Positions 26,232 to 37,300 of a stretch of DNA of 48,649 bases are shown here, piece by piece; position 1 is the first letter of the stretch; every line of letters starts with the position of its first letter. The notes beneath the pieces were generated by a model that was not told the origin of the DNA, ran no database searches, and was given only the letters and a program-made list of their open reading frames with translations. The stretch spans positions 1 through 48,649 of the forward strand of contig NZ_CDBL01000055.1 of assembly GCF_000820005.1 (NCBI RefSeq). The letters run 5' to 3'. The DNA is from Aeromonas piscicola (GTDB taxonomy: Bacteria > Pseudomonadota > Gammaproteobacteria > Enterobacterales > Aeromonadaceae). The position numbers and the translations under genes are program-made.

Positions 26232-26298
26232 ATTTGTTCGTTTTATTAAACGCAGTTGTGCATAACTTAAACGATGCACCTCGCCTTGCCAAGCGCCG

Positions 26299-27873
26299 TC
26301 AGCGTGGCTGCAGCCGCTTGATGACATGGCGGGCGAAGCCGCTGCCCGCCTCGTCGTAGACGTTGAACACCGCATCCACCCCCTGTTCGCGCAGGGAGGC
26401 GATGTCATCCTCGAAGCGGACTATGGCCGCTATCTTGCCGGCAAAGCCGTGGCTGCGCAGCTTCTCGATGGCGTAGAGGTTGCCCGAATGGTGGGGCATG
26501 GCCAGCAGCACCAGGTTGACCTGGTTGGAGAGCAGCACCTTGTCCCAGAAGTCGGTATCGGTGGCGTCTCCTTCGATGACGTTCATCCCCTGGGCGCGCA
26601 GGGTGGGCAGCTTCTCGCTGTCGTTCTCCACCCCTAGTATGACGTTGCCGCACTTGTTCTCCAGCTCGAAGTAGGCCCCCTGGCCGATGCGCCCCATGCC
26701 GAGGATGATCACCTCGGCATCGCCGAGCTCGATGGGCCTGTCCTCCGGGTGCAGAGTGTTGGCCTGGATCCCGCGCAGCCAGCCACCGAGTCTGTGGTAG
26801 ATCCGCTCGCTCTGGCTGTTGAGCGGCGCCGAGATCATGAAGCTTGCCGCCAGCGCCAGTGAAAGGGCGACCAGCCACTCGTGGGAGATCCACCCCGCTT
26901 TGGCGGCGATGGCGGCCACGATCAGGCCAAACTCCGAGAAGTTGGTGAGCGCCAGGGTGGAGAGCAGGGCGGTGCGCACCCGCAGGTGAGCGCCGCTGTA
27001 GACTAGGTAGTAGAGCGCGCTCTTGAGCGGCAGCGCCAGCACCAGTGCCAGCGCCAGCAGCATGGTATCGTGGGTCGGCAGGCCGTTGAGACCTATGGTC
27101 AGGAAGAAGCAGACGAGGAAGAGGTCTTTGAGGTTGAAGAGCGCCTTGGCCAGCCCGGCGGCGGCCGGGTGCGAGGCCAGCATCATGCCGATGATGAGTG
27201 CCCCCAGATCGGGCTTGAGCCCCACCACCTCAAAACCGGCAGCGCCCACCACCAGCGCCAGAAAGATCCCGAACAGCACCTGCAGCTCGCCGTGGCCGGC
27301 CCGCTCCAAGAGCTTGAACAGCAAGGGGCGCAGCAGCGGCAAGCCGAGCACCCAGAGCGCCCAGATGCTGGGCCACTGGCCGCTGGAAAACGCCAGAAAG
27401 GCCACCGCGAACACATCCTGCATGACCAGTACCCCGATGGCGATCCGGGCGTAGAGGGCATTCATGTCGCTGCGATCCTCCAGCACCTTGACCGCAAAAA
27501 CCGTGCTGGAGAAGGAGAGGGCAAAGCCGAGCAGCAGCGCCAGCTTCCAGTCCAGCGACAGGGCCAGCGCGAGCCCCAGCCCCTTGCAGACCAGCAGAAC
27601 CACGGTAAACAGCAGGGTGGAGAAGAGCAGGTGAACGCTGGTGGTGCCCCACACATCGCGCCGCATCAGGGTCTTGACGTTGAGCTTGAGACCTATGGTG
27701 AACAGCAGCAGGGTGACCCCGAGATCGGCGACCTCGTTCAGTGCCAGGGTGTTGTGATAGCCCATGCCGTTGAGGAGGAAGCCGGCGGCCAGAAAGCCCA
27801 GCAGGGGTGGCAACCCTATGAGGTTGACCAGCATGCCGCACCCGAAGGCCACGGCGATCATCATTGGTTCCAT
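26299..27873 (-). CDS. Kef/CPA2-type cation:proton antiporter with RCK domain
   Basis: This 524-residue inner-membrane protein has about twelve membrane segments in the first 370 residues, with LLLFTIGLKL, FSSTVFAVKVLEDR and the GLKPDLGALIIGMMLASHP block of CPA2 exchangers. A cytosolic TrkA-N/RCK domain follows, with the nucleotide motif GMGRIGQGAY near residue 397 and a later EGDATDTDFW. Family members export potassium or sodium in exchange for protons under nucleotide or glutathione control. Closest named relatives are KefB/KefC/YbaL; no ancillary kefF/kefG gene is adjacent, so I do not assign a symbol. The start ATG at 27873 is preceded by an AGGACGCGAA-type site. Confidence 0.88.
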   Translation of the reverse strand: MEPMMIAVAFGCGMLVNLIGLPPLLGFLAAGFLLNGMGYHNTLALNEVADLGVTLLLFTIGLKLNVKTLMRRDVWGTTSVHLLFSTLLFTVVLLVCKGLGLALALSLDWKLALLLGFALSFSSTVFAVKVLEDRSDMNALYARIAIGVLVMQDVFAVAFLAFSSGQWPSIWALWVLGLPLLRPLLFKLLERAGHGELQVLFGIFLALVVGAAGFEVVGLKPDLGALIIGMMLASHPAAAGLAKALFNLKDLFLVCFFLTIGLNGLPTHDTMLLALALVLALPLKSALYYLVYSGAHLRVRTALLSTLALTNFSEFGLIVAAIAAKAGWISHEWLVALSLALAASFMISAPLNSQSERIYHRLGGWLRGIQANTLHPEDRPIELGDAEVIILGMGRIGQGAYFELENKCGNVILGVENDSEKLPTLRAQGMNVIEGDATDTDFWDKVLLSNQVNLVLLAMPHHSGNLYAIEKLRSHGFAGKIAAIVRFEDDIASLREQGVDAVFNVYDEAGSGFARHVIKRLQPR

Positions 27874-27964
27874 TTCGCGTCCTTCGGGGGCTGCGGGTCA
27901 GCTCCGGCTAGATGCCGGTGACGGCCGGACCACGGGCATGAAGGCGCCATGCCCGGGCCGGCGA

Positions 27965-28714
27965 TCAGACGATGTCTATGTCCACGACCGAGTCGAAGAT
28001 GTGGTTTGGGCGAAACGGCATGCGGTCGATATCCGCCACCTTGCTTACCCCGGAGAGCACCAGCACGGTTTCGAGACCGGCCTGGAAGCCCGCCAGAATA
28101 TCGGTGCGCAGGTTGTCGCCTATGATGACGGTATCATCGGAGTGGGCCTCCATCCGGTTGAGCGCCGCCCGTATGATCCAGGCACTTGGCTTGCCGACAT
28201 AGAAGGGCTTCTTGCCGGTCATCCGCTCTATGGGCGCGCAGAGGGCGCCGCAGGCCGGGTGCATCATGGGGCCGTGAGTATCCGGGTTGGTGGCGATGAA
28301 GCGGGCCCCCTGATCGACGAACTTGGCGCCCAGCTGCATCATGGTCCAGTTGTAGTTGCGGGTCTCGCCCACCACCACGAAGTCGGGGTCTATGTCGGTG
28401 ATGGTGAAACCGGCCTTGTAGAGCTCGTGGGTCAGGGCCCCCTCGCCAATCACATAGGCCTTCTTGCCATCCTGGCGTTTGAGAAAGTCGGCGGTGCCCA
28501 TGGCGGAGGTGTAGAAGCACTCTTCCGGCACCTCTATCCCGGCGGAGCGGAAGCGGTTTTGCAGATCTTTCTGGGTCTGGGCCGGGTAGTTGGTGAGGAA
28601 CAACAGCTTGCTGCCCTGCTCCAGCAGGCGATGGACGAAGCGGTCGGCACCGGGCACCAGATCGTTGTTGTGCAGTATGACGCCGTCGATGTCACAGATG
28701 ACGTTTTTCTTCAT
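27965..28714 (-). CDS. nagD: NagD-type HAD phosphatase
   Basis: This 249-residue HAD subfamily IIA protein is almost the same length as E. coli NagD. Motif I is ICDIDGVILHNN with the nucleophile Asp, motif II is FLTNYPAQT, a Lys lies in FYVGKPSAW, and motif III is VIIGDNLRTDI. NagD dephosphorylates nucleoside monophosphates, with UMP reported as a preferred substrate. It is not accompanied by nagA, nagB or nagC here. A good ribosome site (AAGGAGTCCCC) precedes the start on the minus strand. Confidence 0.92.
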   Translation of the reverse strand: MKKNVICDIDGVILHNNDLVPGADRFVHRLLEQGSKLLFLTNYPAQTQKDLQNRFRSAGIEVPEECFYTSAMGTADFLKRQDGKKAYVIGEGALTHELYKAGFTITDIDPDFVVVGETRNYNWTMMQLGAKFVDQGARFIATNPDTHGPMMHPACGALCAPIERMTGKKPFYVGKPSAWIIRAALNRMEAHSDDTVIIGDNLRTDILAGFQAGLETVLVLSGVSKVADIDRMPFRPNHIFDSVVDIDIV

Positions 28715-28801
28715 GGGGACTCCTTGTGTAGGCGCAAGAGGCGGCGGGAAGTTGCGCCAACTCTTAATATCTTCAATCAGTTATGTTGTTTTTGTGACGC
28801 C

Positions 28802-28807
28802 ATTATA
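28802..28807 (-). promoter_or_regulatory. Consensus -10 element upstream of nagD
   Basis: TATAAT reads on the minus strand about 88 bases before the nagD start. No good -35 lies 16-18 bases upstream, so the promoter is only partly recognisable. The stretch 28715-28928 separates divergent nagD and the deaminase gene. Confidence 0.4.
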
Positions 28808-28847
28808 AGTCTGTTTGATGACAAGTCTCCCCCACAAACAGAGATAG

Positions 28848-29948
<1,101 letters not shown>

Positions 29949-29982
29949 CCTCGTGCGGCCGGCTGCGTCGGCGACACAAAAC

Positions 29983-30014
29983 AGCAGGCCCGCCAGTGAT
30001 GGCGGGCCTGCTGC
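29983..30014. terminator. Bidirectional terminator between the deaminase and the OYE gene
   Basis: CAGCAGGCCCGCCA and TGGCGGGCCTGCTG form perfect 14-base arms around GTGA. The minus strand continues with TTTTGTG, the plus strand with CATTTC. Confidence 0.85.
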
Positions 30015-30056
30015 ATTTCGATGGGCTGGCGTGCCGACAGGGGCCGCTGGCCGGTA

Positions 30057-31178
30057 TCAGGCCGATTGCGGCTCGGTGGCCTCTTGATAGGTCGGGTAGT
30101 CGGTCAGCCCCTGTGCGCCACCACCAAACAGGGTGGCCGGATCGTGGGGAGCGAACGGGTAGCCGTGGCGCAGCCGGTTCGGCAGATCCGGGTTCGCCAC
30201 GAAGGGGCGACCAAAGCCAATCATGTCGGCCCAACCGGCCTGGAGGGCGGCCCGTGCTCGCTCGCCATCATATTTGCCCGCATAGATGAGGGTGTTGGGG
30301 AAGGCGTCCCGCAGCCCCTGCTTGAAGTTTTCCGGCATCAGGGGGGCATCGTCCCAGTCCGCCTCGGCGATGTGCAGGTAGACGACATCAAGCTCCCCCA
30401 GCAAGCGGGCGGCGGCCAGATAGGTCTGCTGCGGGTTGGCATCGACGGTGCCGTTGAGGGTGGTGAGCGGCGCGAGGCGCACGCCGACGCGGTCTGCTCC
30501 GATTTCGGCACTGACCGCCTCTGTCACCTCTTTCAGGAAGCGCAGGCGATTTTCCAGCGAGCCGCCGTAGTTGTCGGTGCGGGTGTTGGACTCGGAGTCG
30601 AGGAACTGATTGATGAGGTAGCCGTTGGCGGCGTGCAGCTCTATGCCGTCGAAGCCGGCCAGCATGGCGTTGCGGGCCGCCTGGCGGAACTGGCCGATCA
30701 CCTGGTCGATATCGCTCTGGGTCATGGCACGCGGGGTGACCGTCTCCACAAAGCCGGGTGCATCGCTGCCGTTATCGACGAATACCTTGACGCCCACGGC
30801 CTTGATGGCCGACGAGGAGATGGGCTGGGCGCCACCCAGGTTGTCGGGATGGGTAACCCGGCCCACATGCCAGAGCTGGGCAAACATGGTGCCCCCCTTG
30901 GCATGGACGGCATCGGTCACTCCCTTCCAGCCGGCCACTTGCTCGGCGCTGTGGATCCCCGGCGTCCAGGCGTAGCCCTTGCCCATGGGGTCTACCTGGG
31001 TGCCCTCGCTGATGATGAGGCCCGCCTCGGCGCGCTGGGCGTAATAGGTGGCCATCATGGCATTGGCCACATCACCGGGCTGGCTGGCGCGGGAGCGGGT
31101 CATGGGGGGCATGACGATACGGTTGTTAAGGTGCAACTGGCCCAGACGCAGCGGGCAGAACAGGTGATCGTGGCTCAT
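30057..31178 (-). CDS. nemA: Old Yellow Enzyme family alkene/N-ethylmaleimide reductase
   Basis: This 373-residue FMN-dependent NAD(P)H oxidoreductase reduces activated alkenes, nitro compounds and similar electrophiles. It opens with FCPLRLGQLHLNNRIVMPPMTRSRA and contains the QLWHVGRVTHP block, the GFDGIELHAANGYLINQFLDS active-site segment with the His-Asn pair, and the C-terminal FGRPFVANPDLP. The name nemA reflects family similarity; no nemR or gloA is adjacent. An inverted repeat 85-99 bases upstream may be its operator. Confidence 0.88.
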   Translation of the reverse strand: MSHDHLFCPLRLGQLHLNNRIVMPPMTRSRASQPGDVANAMMATYYAQRAEAGLIISEGTQVDPMGKGYAWTPGIHSAEQVAGWKGVTDAVHAKGGTMFAQLWHVGRVTHPDNLGGAQPISSSAIKAVGVKVFVDNGSDAPGFVETVTPRAMTQSDIDQVIGQFRQAARNAMLAGFDGIELHAANGYLINQFLDSESNTRTDNYGGSLENRLRFLKEVTEAVSAEIGADRVGVRLAPLTTLNGTVDANPQQTYLAAARLLGELDVVYLHIAEADWDDAPLMPENFKQGLRDAFPNTLIYAGKYDGERARAALQAGWADMIGFGRPFVANPDLPNRLRHGYPFAPHDPATLFGGGAQGLTDYPTYQEATEPQSA

Positions 31179-31262
31179 CTTGAGTTCCTCATGGTGGGAG
31201 TGAGGCCACTCTATCCCTGCGGCTTGTTGTGAAAAAGAGGGGTAATTGCAGAAAAGAATTGC

Positions 31263-31277
31263 ATTGATGGCATCAAT
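31263..31277. promoter_or_regulatory. Operator-like inverted repeat upstream of the OYE gene
   Basis: ATTGATG-G-CATCAAT is a perfect inverted repeat that also satisfies the T-N11-A form of LysR-type sites. It lies about 85 bases before the start. No regulator gene is adjacent. The rest of 31179-31381 holds no gene. Confidence 0.4.
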
Positions 31278-31381
31278 CTATCAGCACAGGGTCTGGATGG
31301 CGCTCGCTGGCGCGCCAGCGGGTAGCTGAAGGACAGGGAGGGGGAGATCTGGCGGCAGTGTCGTACAACAAAAAGCGCAAT

Positions 31382-31406
31382 AAAAAAGAGGGCCGGCTCG
31401 GCCCTC
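31382..31406 (-). terminator. Terminator of the YoaE-like gene
   Basis: On the minus strand GAGGGCCG-AGC-CGGCCCTC is followed by TTTTTTA, starting about 20 bases after the stop codon. Confidence 0.9.
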
Positions 31407-31425
31407 CTTGTTCACGCAGCGGGGC

Positions 31426-32961
31426 TCAGATCCCCAGTGGCATGACCCGTACCCGTTCGATGCGGCGCTCGCTCACCTCGACCACCTCGAAGCAGAGCTG
31501 CTGCAGTTGCAGCTGCTGGCCCGGGGTGGGCAAGGAGCCGAAGTGGGAGAGCAACATGCCCGCCAGGGTCACGTATTCATCGCTCTCGCTCACCAGCCCC
31601 TCGTGTTCCAGCACCTGCTCCACATGATGGATGTTGGTGCTGCCGTTGATGAGCCAGCCTTCTCCGTCGCGCACCATGTCCGGGGTCTCGTCCTCGTCCG
31701 GCAGTTCGCCGACGATGGCCTCCAGCAGGTCGTGGGTGGTGACCAGCCCCTGAATGACGCCAAACTCGTCGGAGACCAGGATCAGGCTGCCTTTCGCCTT
31801 GCGCAGCTCCGCCAGCAGCCGGATCACGTTGATGGTCTGCGGCACGATAATGGGGTCGTTCTGCTTGGCCAGCTCGCTTAGCGGTTGCCCTTCGTTGAGG
31901 GCAAACAGCAGATCCCGCGCCTTGAGTACACCTATGACCTCATCCAAGTCACCGTCACAGACAGGGAACAGGCTGTGGGGCTCCCGTTGCAACACAGCAC
32001 GGATCTCTTCGACCGAGTCGTTGACGTCGATCCACGCCATGTCGGAGCGGGGGGTCATGATGGTGCGGATGGATCGCTCGGCCAGCGACAAGACACCGGT
32101 CACCATGTAACGCTCCTCTTCACCAAAGCTCAGCGGCGCAGGCGCCGGCGCATCCAGATCATCGTCCGGTCTGTCCTGATACGCCTTGCTGCCCATCAGC
32201 TTGAAGATGGCGGCCGTGGTGCGCTCGCGCAGAGGCTGCTTGGCCTCGTGGCGCTCGGCGCTGCGCTGGGAGAGCTGGTTGAAGAACTCGATCAGCACCG
32301 AGAAGCCGATGGCCGCGTAGAGGTAGCCCTTGGGAATGTGGAAGCCAAACCCTTCCGCCACCAGGCTGAAGCCGATCATCAACAGGAAGCTCAGGCAGAG
32401 CACCACCACGGTCGGGTGGGCGTTGACGAATTGGGTCAGGGGCTTGGAGGCGAGCACCATCACCAGCATGGCGATGGTCACGGCCGCCATCATGACGCCG
32501 AGGTGTTCCACCATGCCCACCGCCGTGATGATGGAGTCCAGCGAGAAGACTGCATCCAGCACCAGGATCTGCGCCACCACAACACCGAAACTGGCGTAGA
32601 CGCCACTGTGGCCGCTGGACTCGGGGTTGGCCTCCAGCCGCTCGTGCAGCTCTGTGGTGGCCTTGAACAGCAGGAACAGGCCGCCGCCCATCAGGATGAG
32701 ATCCCGACCGGAGAAGACGAGCTCACCGAGCTGAAGAATGGGGGCGGTCAGGGTCACCAGCCACGACATCACCGCCAGCAGGCCAAGACGCATCAGCAGG
32801 GCCAGCGACAGGCCTATGATGCGGGCCTTGTCCCGCTGGGCGGGGGGCAGTTTTTTCACCAGGATGGCGATGAAGACCAGGTTGTCGATCCCCAGCACGA
32901 TTTCCAGAATGATCAGGGTAAACAGACCCACCCAGATGTGGGGATCCAGCAGCAATTCCAT
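31426..32961 (-). CDS. yoaE: TerC-family membrane protein with CBS and CorC/HlyC domains (YoaE-like)
   Basis: This 511-residue inner-membrane protein has an N-terminal TerC domain of about 230 residues with seven helices and the acidic membrane motifs [14 protein letters not shown] and [18 protein letters not shown] pair (about 300-420; [33 protein letters not shown]) and a C-terminal CorC/HlyC domain follow. The order and much of the sequence match E. coli YoaE from memory. TerC proteins are linked to metal export, particularly manganese loading of secreted proteins, but YoaE's role is not established. I looked for a yybP-ykoY manganese riboswitch in the leader and found none. Confidence 0.9.
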   Translation of the reverse strand: MELLLDPHIWVGLFTLIILEIVLGIDNLVFIAILVKKLPPAQRDKARIIGLSLALLMRLGLLAVMSWLVTLTAPILQLGELVFSGRDLILMGGGLFLLFKATTELHERLEANPESSGHSGVYASFGVVVAQILVLDAVFSLDSIITAVGMVEHLGVMMAAVTIAMLVMVLASKPLTQFVNAHPTVVVLCLSFLLMIGFSLVAEGFGFHIPKGYLYAAIGFSVLIEFFNQLSQRSAERHEAKQPLRERTTAAIFKLMGSKAYQDRPDDDLDAPAPAPLSFGEEERYMVTGVLSLAERSIRTIMTPRSDMAWIDVNDSVEEIRAVLQREPHSLFPVCDGDLDEVIGVLKARDLLFALNEGQPLSELAKQNDPIIVPQTINVIRLLAELRKAKGSLILVSDEFGVIQGLVTTHDLLEAIVGELPDEDETPDMVRDGEGWLINGSTNIHHVEQVLEHEGLVSESDEYVTLAGMLLSHFGSLPTPGQQLQLQQLCFEVVEVSERRIERVRVMPLGI

Positions 32962-33249
32962 GTAATAACCTCAATAAAAAACAGACAGAGCGGGTGTCAA
33001 TGACGGCAAAAAATGGCCGTGGGAGCACGAAACTTGAGTGTATTCAGAGGCGCTGGTGGAGCAATAACAGATACATTTTGACAGGGAGAAACGAAGGGCA
33101 ACTTCGGGGATTGTCCATGATGGGCAATAAAACCTCGGGTTAAAAATGAGCCATGATGATAGCGGGAATCGGCGCGTTGGCAAGAGCGGGGCGATCAAGA
33201 TGTGAGGACGCAGGGGGAGGCGACCGGGTCGCACTCCCCCGACCGGTCT
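32962..33249. other. Intergenic stretch between yoaE and the CDF gene
   Basis: 288 bases without a gene that I can support. A GGGGGAG/CTCCCCC hairpin with an inner GCGAC/GTCGC stem lies at 33213-33240, after the CDF gene; it has no T run. The yoaE leader has TTGCCC-17-AAATGT on the minus strand as a weak promoter candidate. Confidence 0.4.
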
Positions 33250-34176
33250 TTACAACCAGCGCTTCTCACGGGTGAAGCAGACCGAGAGCCAGGCATCCCC
33301 CAGGGTATCGCCGAGGCGGGACCAGAGCTCCTGGCGCAGCGCATCCTGACGCTCTATGGGCCACTCTTGCCCCGGTGCCACCAGAATGTTCAATTCCAGA
33401 TCGAAGCGGCGGCCGCTTTTCGCCAGATGGCTGTAGCACTCGATGCCATGGCGCTGGCGCAGGGCTTCGATCTCGCTCGCCACCCGTTGTGGCACATCGC
33501 CCTTGGGGGCTATCTTCAGCACTTCCCGCAGGTTGCGCCCCAGCACCTTGATGGGGATCAGGGTGGCGCACAGGGCCAGCAGGGTGACCAGCACGGGATC
33601 TATGTAGCGGTTGTAGTGGCCGTAGCCGAGGGCATCGAGCCCGATGGCCACCACGAAACCGATGAGCAGGGTGGCGCTGAGCAGGGTATCCACCAGCCAC
33701 TCCTTGGAGTCGACCCGCACCAGCTCGGAGTCAATCTGCTCGGCGACCCGGGCTTCGATGCGATAGATGATGGCGCAGAAGAAGGTGCAGACGGCGGCGT
33801 AGATGAGGGCGTGGCCGAGATCGATCTCCCGGCCTCCCGCCAGCAGGGAGGTGATGCCGCTGTAGAAGGCGCCGAGGCAGAGCAGCAGAATGATGGCGCC
33901 GTTGATGACGTTGGTGATGGGCTCGAAGTGGGCGTAGCCGTACTGGAAGCGATCATCGGAGGGGCGGGTAACGAGATAGGCGGTGATGAGCCCGAGCCCC
34001 GTCATGCCCATGCTGAACAGGGTGAAGATGCCATCGAGCATGATGGCGTTGGAGCCGACGAAGAGGCCATAGCCGATGCCGAAGATGGCAAAGGTGATGC
34101 AACCGAACAGCGACAGGGTCAGCGCCTGTTTTTCGGTGCGGATAAGCGTACTGATAACATGGCTGTAATGAGCCAT
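33250..34176 (-). CDS. Cation diffusion facilitator family transporter
   Basis: This 308-residue inner-membrane protein has six membrane helices (about residues 15-210) and a cytosolic C-terminal domain. The pairs of acidic/His positions typical of CDF proteins appear in MLDGIFTLFSMG (helix 2) and VDTLLSATLL (helix 5), with YGYAHFEPITN between. The first site departs from the common HxxxD arrangement, so metal choice cannot be inferred; zinc, iron or manganese are possible. ATG 34176 follows AAAGGAGG on the minus strand; earlier in-frame starts reach into the divergent gene's promoter region. Confidence 0.85.
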   Translation of the reverse strand: MAHYSHVISTLIRTEKQALTLSLFGCITFAIFGIGYGLFVGSNAIMLDGIFTLFSMGMTGLGLITAYLVTRPSDDRFQYGYAHFEPITNVINGAIILLLCLGAFYSGITSLLAGGREIDLGHALIYAAVCTFFCAIIYRIEARVAEQIDSELVRVDSKEWLVDTLLSATLLIGFVVAIGLDALGYGHYNRYIDPVLVTLLALCATLIPIKVLGRNLREVLKIAPKGDVPQRVASEIEALRQRHGIECYSHLAKSGRRFDLELNILVAPGQEWPIERQDALRQELWSRLGDTLGDAWLSVCFTREKRWL

Positions 34177-34231
34177 AAAAGTCCTCCTTTCAAATGGTGA
34201 AGATTGCGCGCGCAAGCGGTTTTCTAGCTGA

Positions 34232-34257
34232 TATACTGCCCGCTCACATGTGAGCGG
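34232..34257 (+). promoter_or_regulatory. -10 element and overlapping 18-base palindrome upstream of ydiJ
   Basis: TATACT at 34232-34237 is a fair -10. Three bases later comes CCGCTCACATGTGAGCGG, a perfect 18-base palindrome at 34240-34257 that would cover the start of transcription, as a repressor operator does. A second palindrome, TTGCGCGCGCAA, lies at 34204-34215. The region serves the divergent ydiJ-like and CDF genes. Confidence 0.45.
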
Positions 34258-34345
34258 ATTGGCCTTGGCGCCCGCAAAGAGGCGAACCAGGGCGGTCGTT
34301 GTCGCCGGCATGCCGGCATCAAGCAAAGGATGGGAACAAGGATTC

Positions 34346-37300
34346 ATGATCCCGAGACTCGATTACCAGGACAGTTTGTCACCCGCAACCCTGCAGTTTC
34401 TTGAGTTGCTCGAGCGCAGCGCATTTCGTGGTGATATCGAAAAGTCTTATGCAAGCCGATTGGCGATGGCGACGGATAACAGCGTCTATCAGGTCGTACC
34501 TCAGGCGGTTCTCTATCCGCGCAGCGCGGATGACATAGCGGTGATGCTCAAGCTGGCCCGGGAGCCGGCGTTCGCTGCCTTGAGTTTCTTCCCTCGTGGC
34601 GGCGGTACCGGCACCAATGGTCAATCCTTGGGCGGCGGCATTATCGTCGATCTCTCTCGTCATATGAACCAGATCATGGAAATTAATCTGGAAGAGGGCT
34701 GGGTGCGGGCCCAGGCCGGGGTGGTGAAGGACCAGCTCAACGCCTATCTCAAACCCCACGGCTACTTCTTCTCGCCGGATCTCTCCACCTCCAACCGCGC
34801 CACCCTGGGCGGCATGGTCAACACCGATGCCTCGGGGCAGGGGTCGCTGGTCTACGGCAAGACCTCGGATCACGTGCTGGGCCTCAAAGCCGTGCTGGAG
34901 AACGGTGACATCATGGCGACCGAGCCGGTGAACGGCCAGCGCCTGGCGGACAAGCTGACCCTCGAGAGCCGCGAGGGGGAGATCTATCGCACCCTCTATC
35001 GCATAGGCCGCGAGCGGCGCGCTGACATAGAGGCGACCTTCCCCAAGCTCAACCGCTTTCTGACCGGTTACGATCTCAAGCACCTCTACCAGCCCGGTAC
35101 AGACACTCTGGATGTGAGTCGGGTGCTGTGCGGCTCGGAAGGATCCCTTGGCTTTATCACCGAAGCCAGACTCAACATCACGGCCATCCCGCGCTACCGC
35201 ACCCTGGTCAACGTCAAGTACGACAGCTTCCCGTCAGCCCTCAGGAATGCTCCCTTTATGGTGCAGGCGCAGGCCCTGTCGGTAGAAACCGTGGACTCCC
35301 GGGTGCTGGGGCTGGCCCGTGCCGACATCATCTGGCACTCGGTCAAGGCCTTCATTGAGGACGTGCCCGGCAAGGATCTGCAGGGGCTCAACATCGTCGA
35401 GTTTGCCGACACCGACGAGCAGGAGCACCAAGTCAAGGTGGCCGAGCTGTGCCGGCGCATCGACGATCTGTTGGCGCGTGGCGAGGCGGGCATCATCGGT
35501 TATCAGGTGTGCAGCCATCTGCCGAGCATCGAGACCATCTACGCCATGCGCAAGAAGTCGGTGGGGCTGCTTGGCAACGCCGAAGGGCGCAAGAAGCCGG
35601 TGGCCTTCACCGAAGACACCGCCGTGCCGCCGGAATCCCTGGCCGATTTCATCATGGAGTTTCGCGCCCTGCTCGATGGCCACGGCCTCGACTACGGCAT
35701 GTTCGGCCACGTCGATGCCGGTGTGCTGCACGTGCGCCCGGCGCTGGATCTCTGTGACCCCGAGCAGGAGGTGCTGCTGCGCCGCATCTCGGATCAGGTG
35801 GTGGCGCTCACCGCCAAATATGGTGGCCTGATGTGGGGGGAGCACGGCAAAGGCTTTCGCTCAGAATACAGCCCTGCCTTCTTCGGCGAGTTGTGGGAGG
35901 AGTTGCAACGGGTCAAGGGCGTCTTCGACCCCGACAACCGCATCAACCCGGGCAAGATCTGCATGCCCTATGGCAGCGGTGCCGAGCTGGTATCAGTGGA
36001 CGGGCCCAAGCGTGGCAAGTTCGACCGCCAGATCCCGATTGCGGTGCGGGAAAGCTATACCCGCGCCATGGATTGCAACGGCAACGGCCTCTGTTTCACC
36101 TTCGAGACCGACTCTCCCATGTGCCCTTCGGTCAAGATCAGCCGCGACCGCCGCCACTCGCCGAAAGGACGGGCCGGGCTGATGCGCGAATGGCTGCGTC
36201 AGCTGGCGGAGCAGGGCTTTGATCCGCTGGCCGAGGAGGTAGCGCTGCAAAGCGGCGGTCTGCGCTTCAAGAGCATTGTCGACAAGTTTCGCAACACCCT
36301 GGCCCGCGCTCGCGGCCAGTATGACTTCTCCCACGAGGTGATGGAGGCGATGGAGGGGTGCCTGGCGTGCAAGGCCTGCACCAGCCAGTGTCCCATCAAG
36401 GTGGACGTGCCTACCTTCCGTGCTCGCTTCATGCAGCTCTACCACAGCCGCTATCTGCGTGGCCCCAAGGATTACTTCGTCGGCACCGTCGAAGCTTACG
36501 CGCCCCTGCTGGCCAGGGCGCCGAAACTGGTCAACTTCTTCCTGGAAAAAGAGTGGGCCCAGAAGGCGACCGAGAAGAGCATCGGCATGGTGGATGTGCC
36601 CCTACTCTCGGTGCCGACCCTGGCCGAATCCCTGCACGACAACAAGGCGCGCTATTTCGACCTGCCGGGCCTTGAGGCCATGAGCCCAGAGCAGCGTGCC
36701 AAAGTGGTGCTCATCGTGCAGGATCCCTTCACCAGTTATTACGACGCCCCCGTGGTGCGGGACTTGGTGAAGCTTGCCAGCAAGCTTGGGCTGCAACCCT
36801 ATCTGCTGCCATTCAAGCCCAACGGCAAGCCCCAGCACGTGAAGGGGTTCCTGCGCGCCTTTGCCCGCACCGCGGCCAACAGTGCCCAGTTTCTCAACAA
36901 GATAGCGGCGCTTGGCATCCCCATGGTGGGCGTCGATCCTTCTCTGGTGCTCTGTTATCGCGACGAGTATGCCAAGGCCCTTGGCTCGGCCCGTGGCGAT
37001 TTCCAGGTGCTGCTGCCCCAGGAGTGGCTGCTCTCGCTGCCGGCAGATCAGCTGCCCGTTAGCGCCAACAAGGCAAAGAGCGAGGAGGGGAGCGACCCCG
37101 AGCCCTGGTATCTGTTTGCTCACTGCACCGAGAAGACTGCCAAGCCGTCGACTCACGGCGACTGGGGCACCTTGTTCCAGCGTTTTGGGGCCAGCTTGCA
37201 GCCTGTGTCTGTGGGCTGCTGCGGCATGGCCGGCACCTATGGTCACGACGCCAAGCAGGTGGAAAATTCCAAGGGGATCTACGGACTTAGCTGGGCAGAG

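Noticed and set aside
32962..33249. Manganese (yybP-ykoY) riboswitch before the TerC-family gene
   Set aside because: I could not find the conserved loops or a matching fold on the minus strand.
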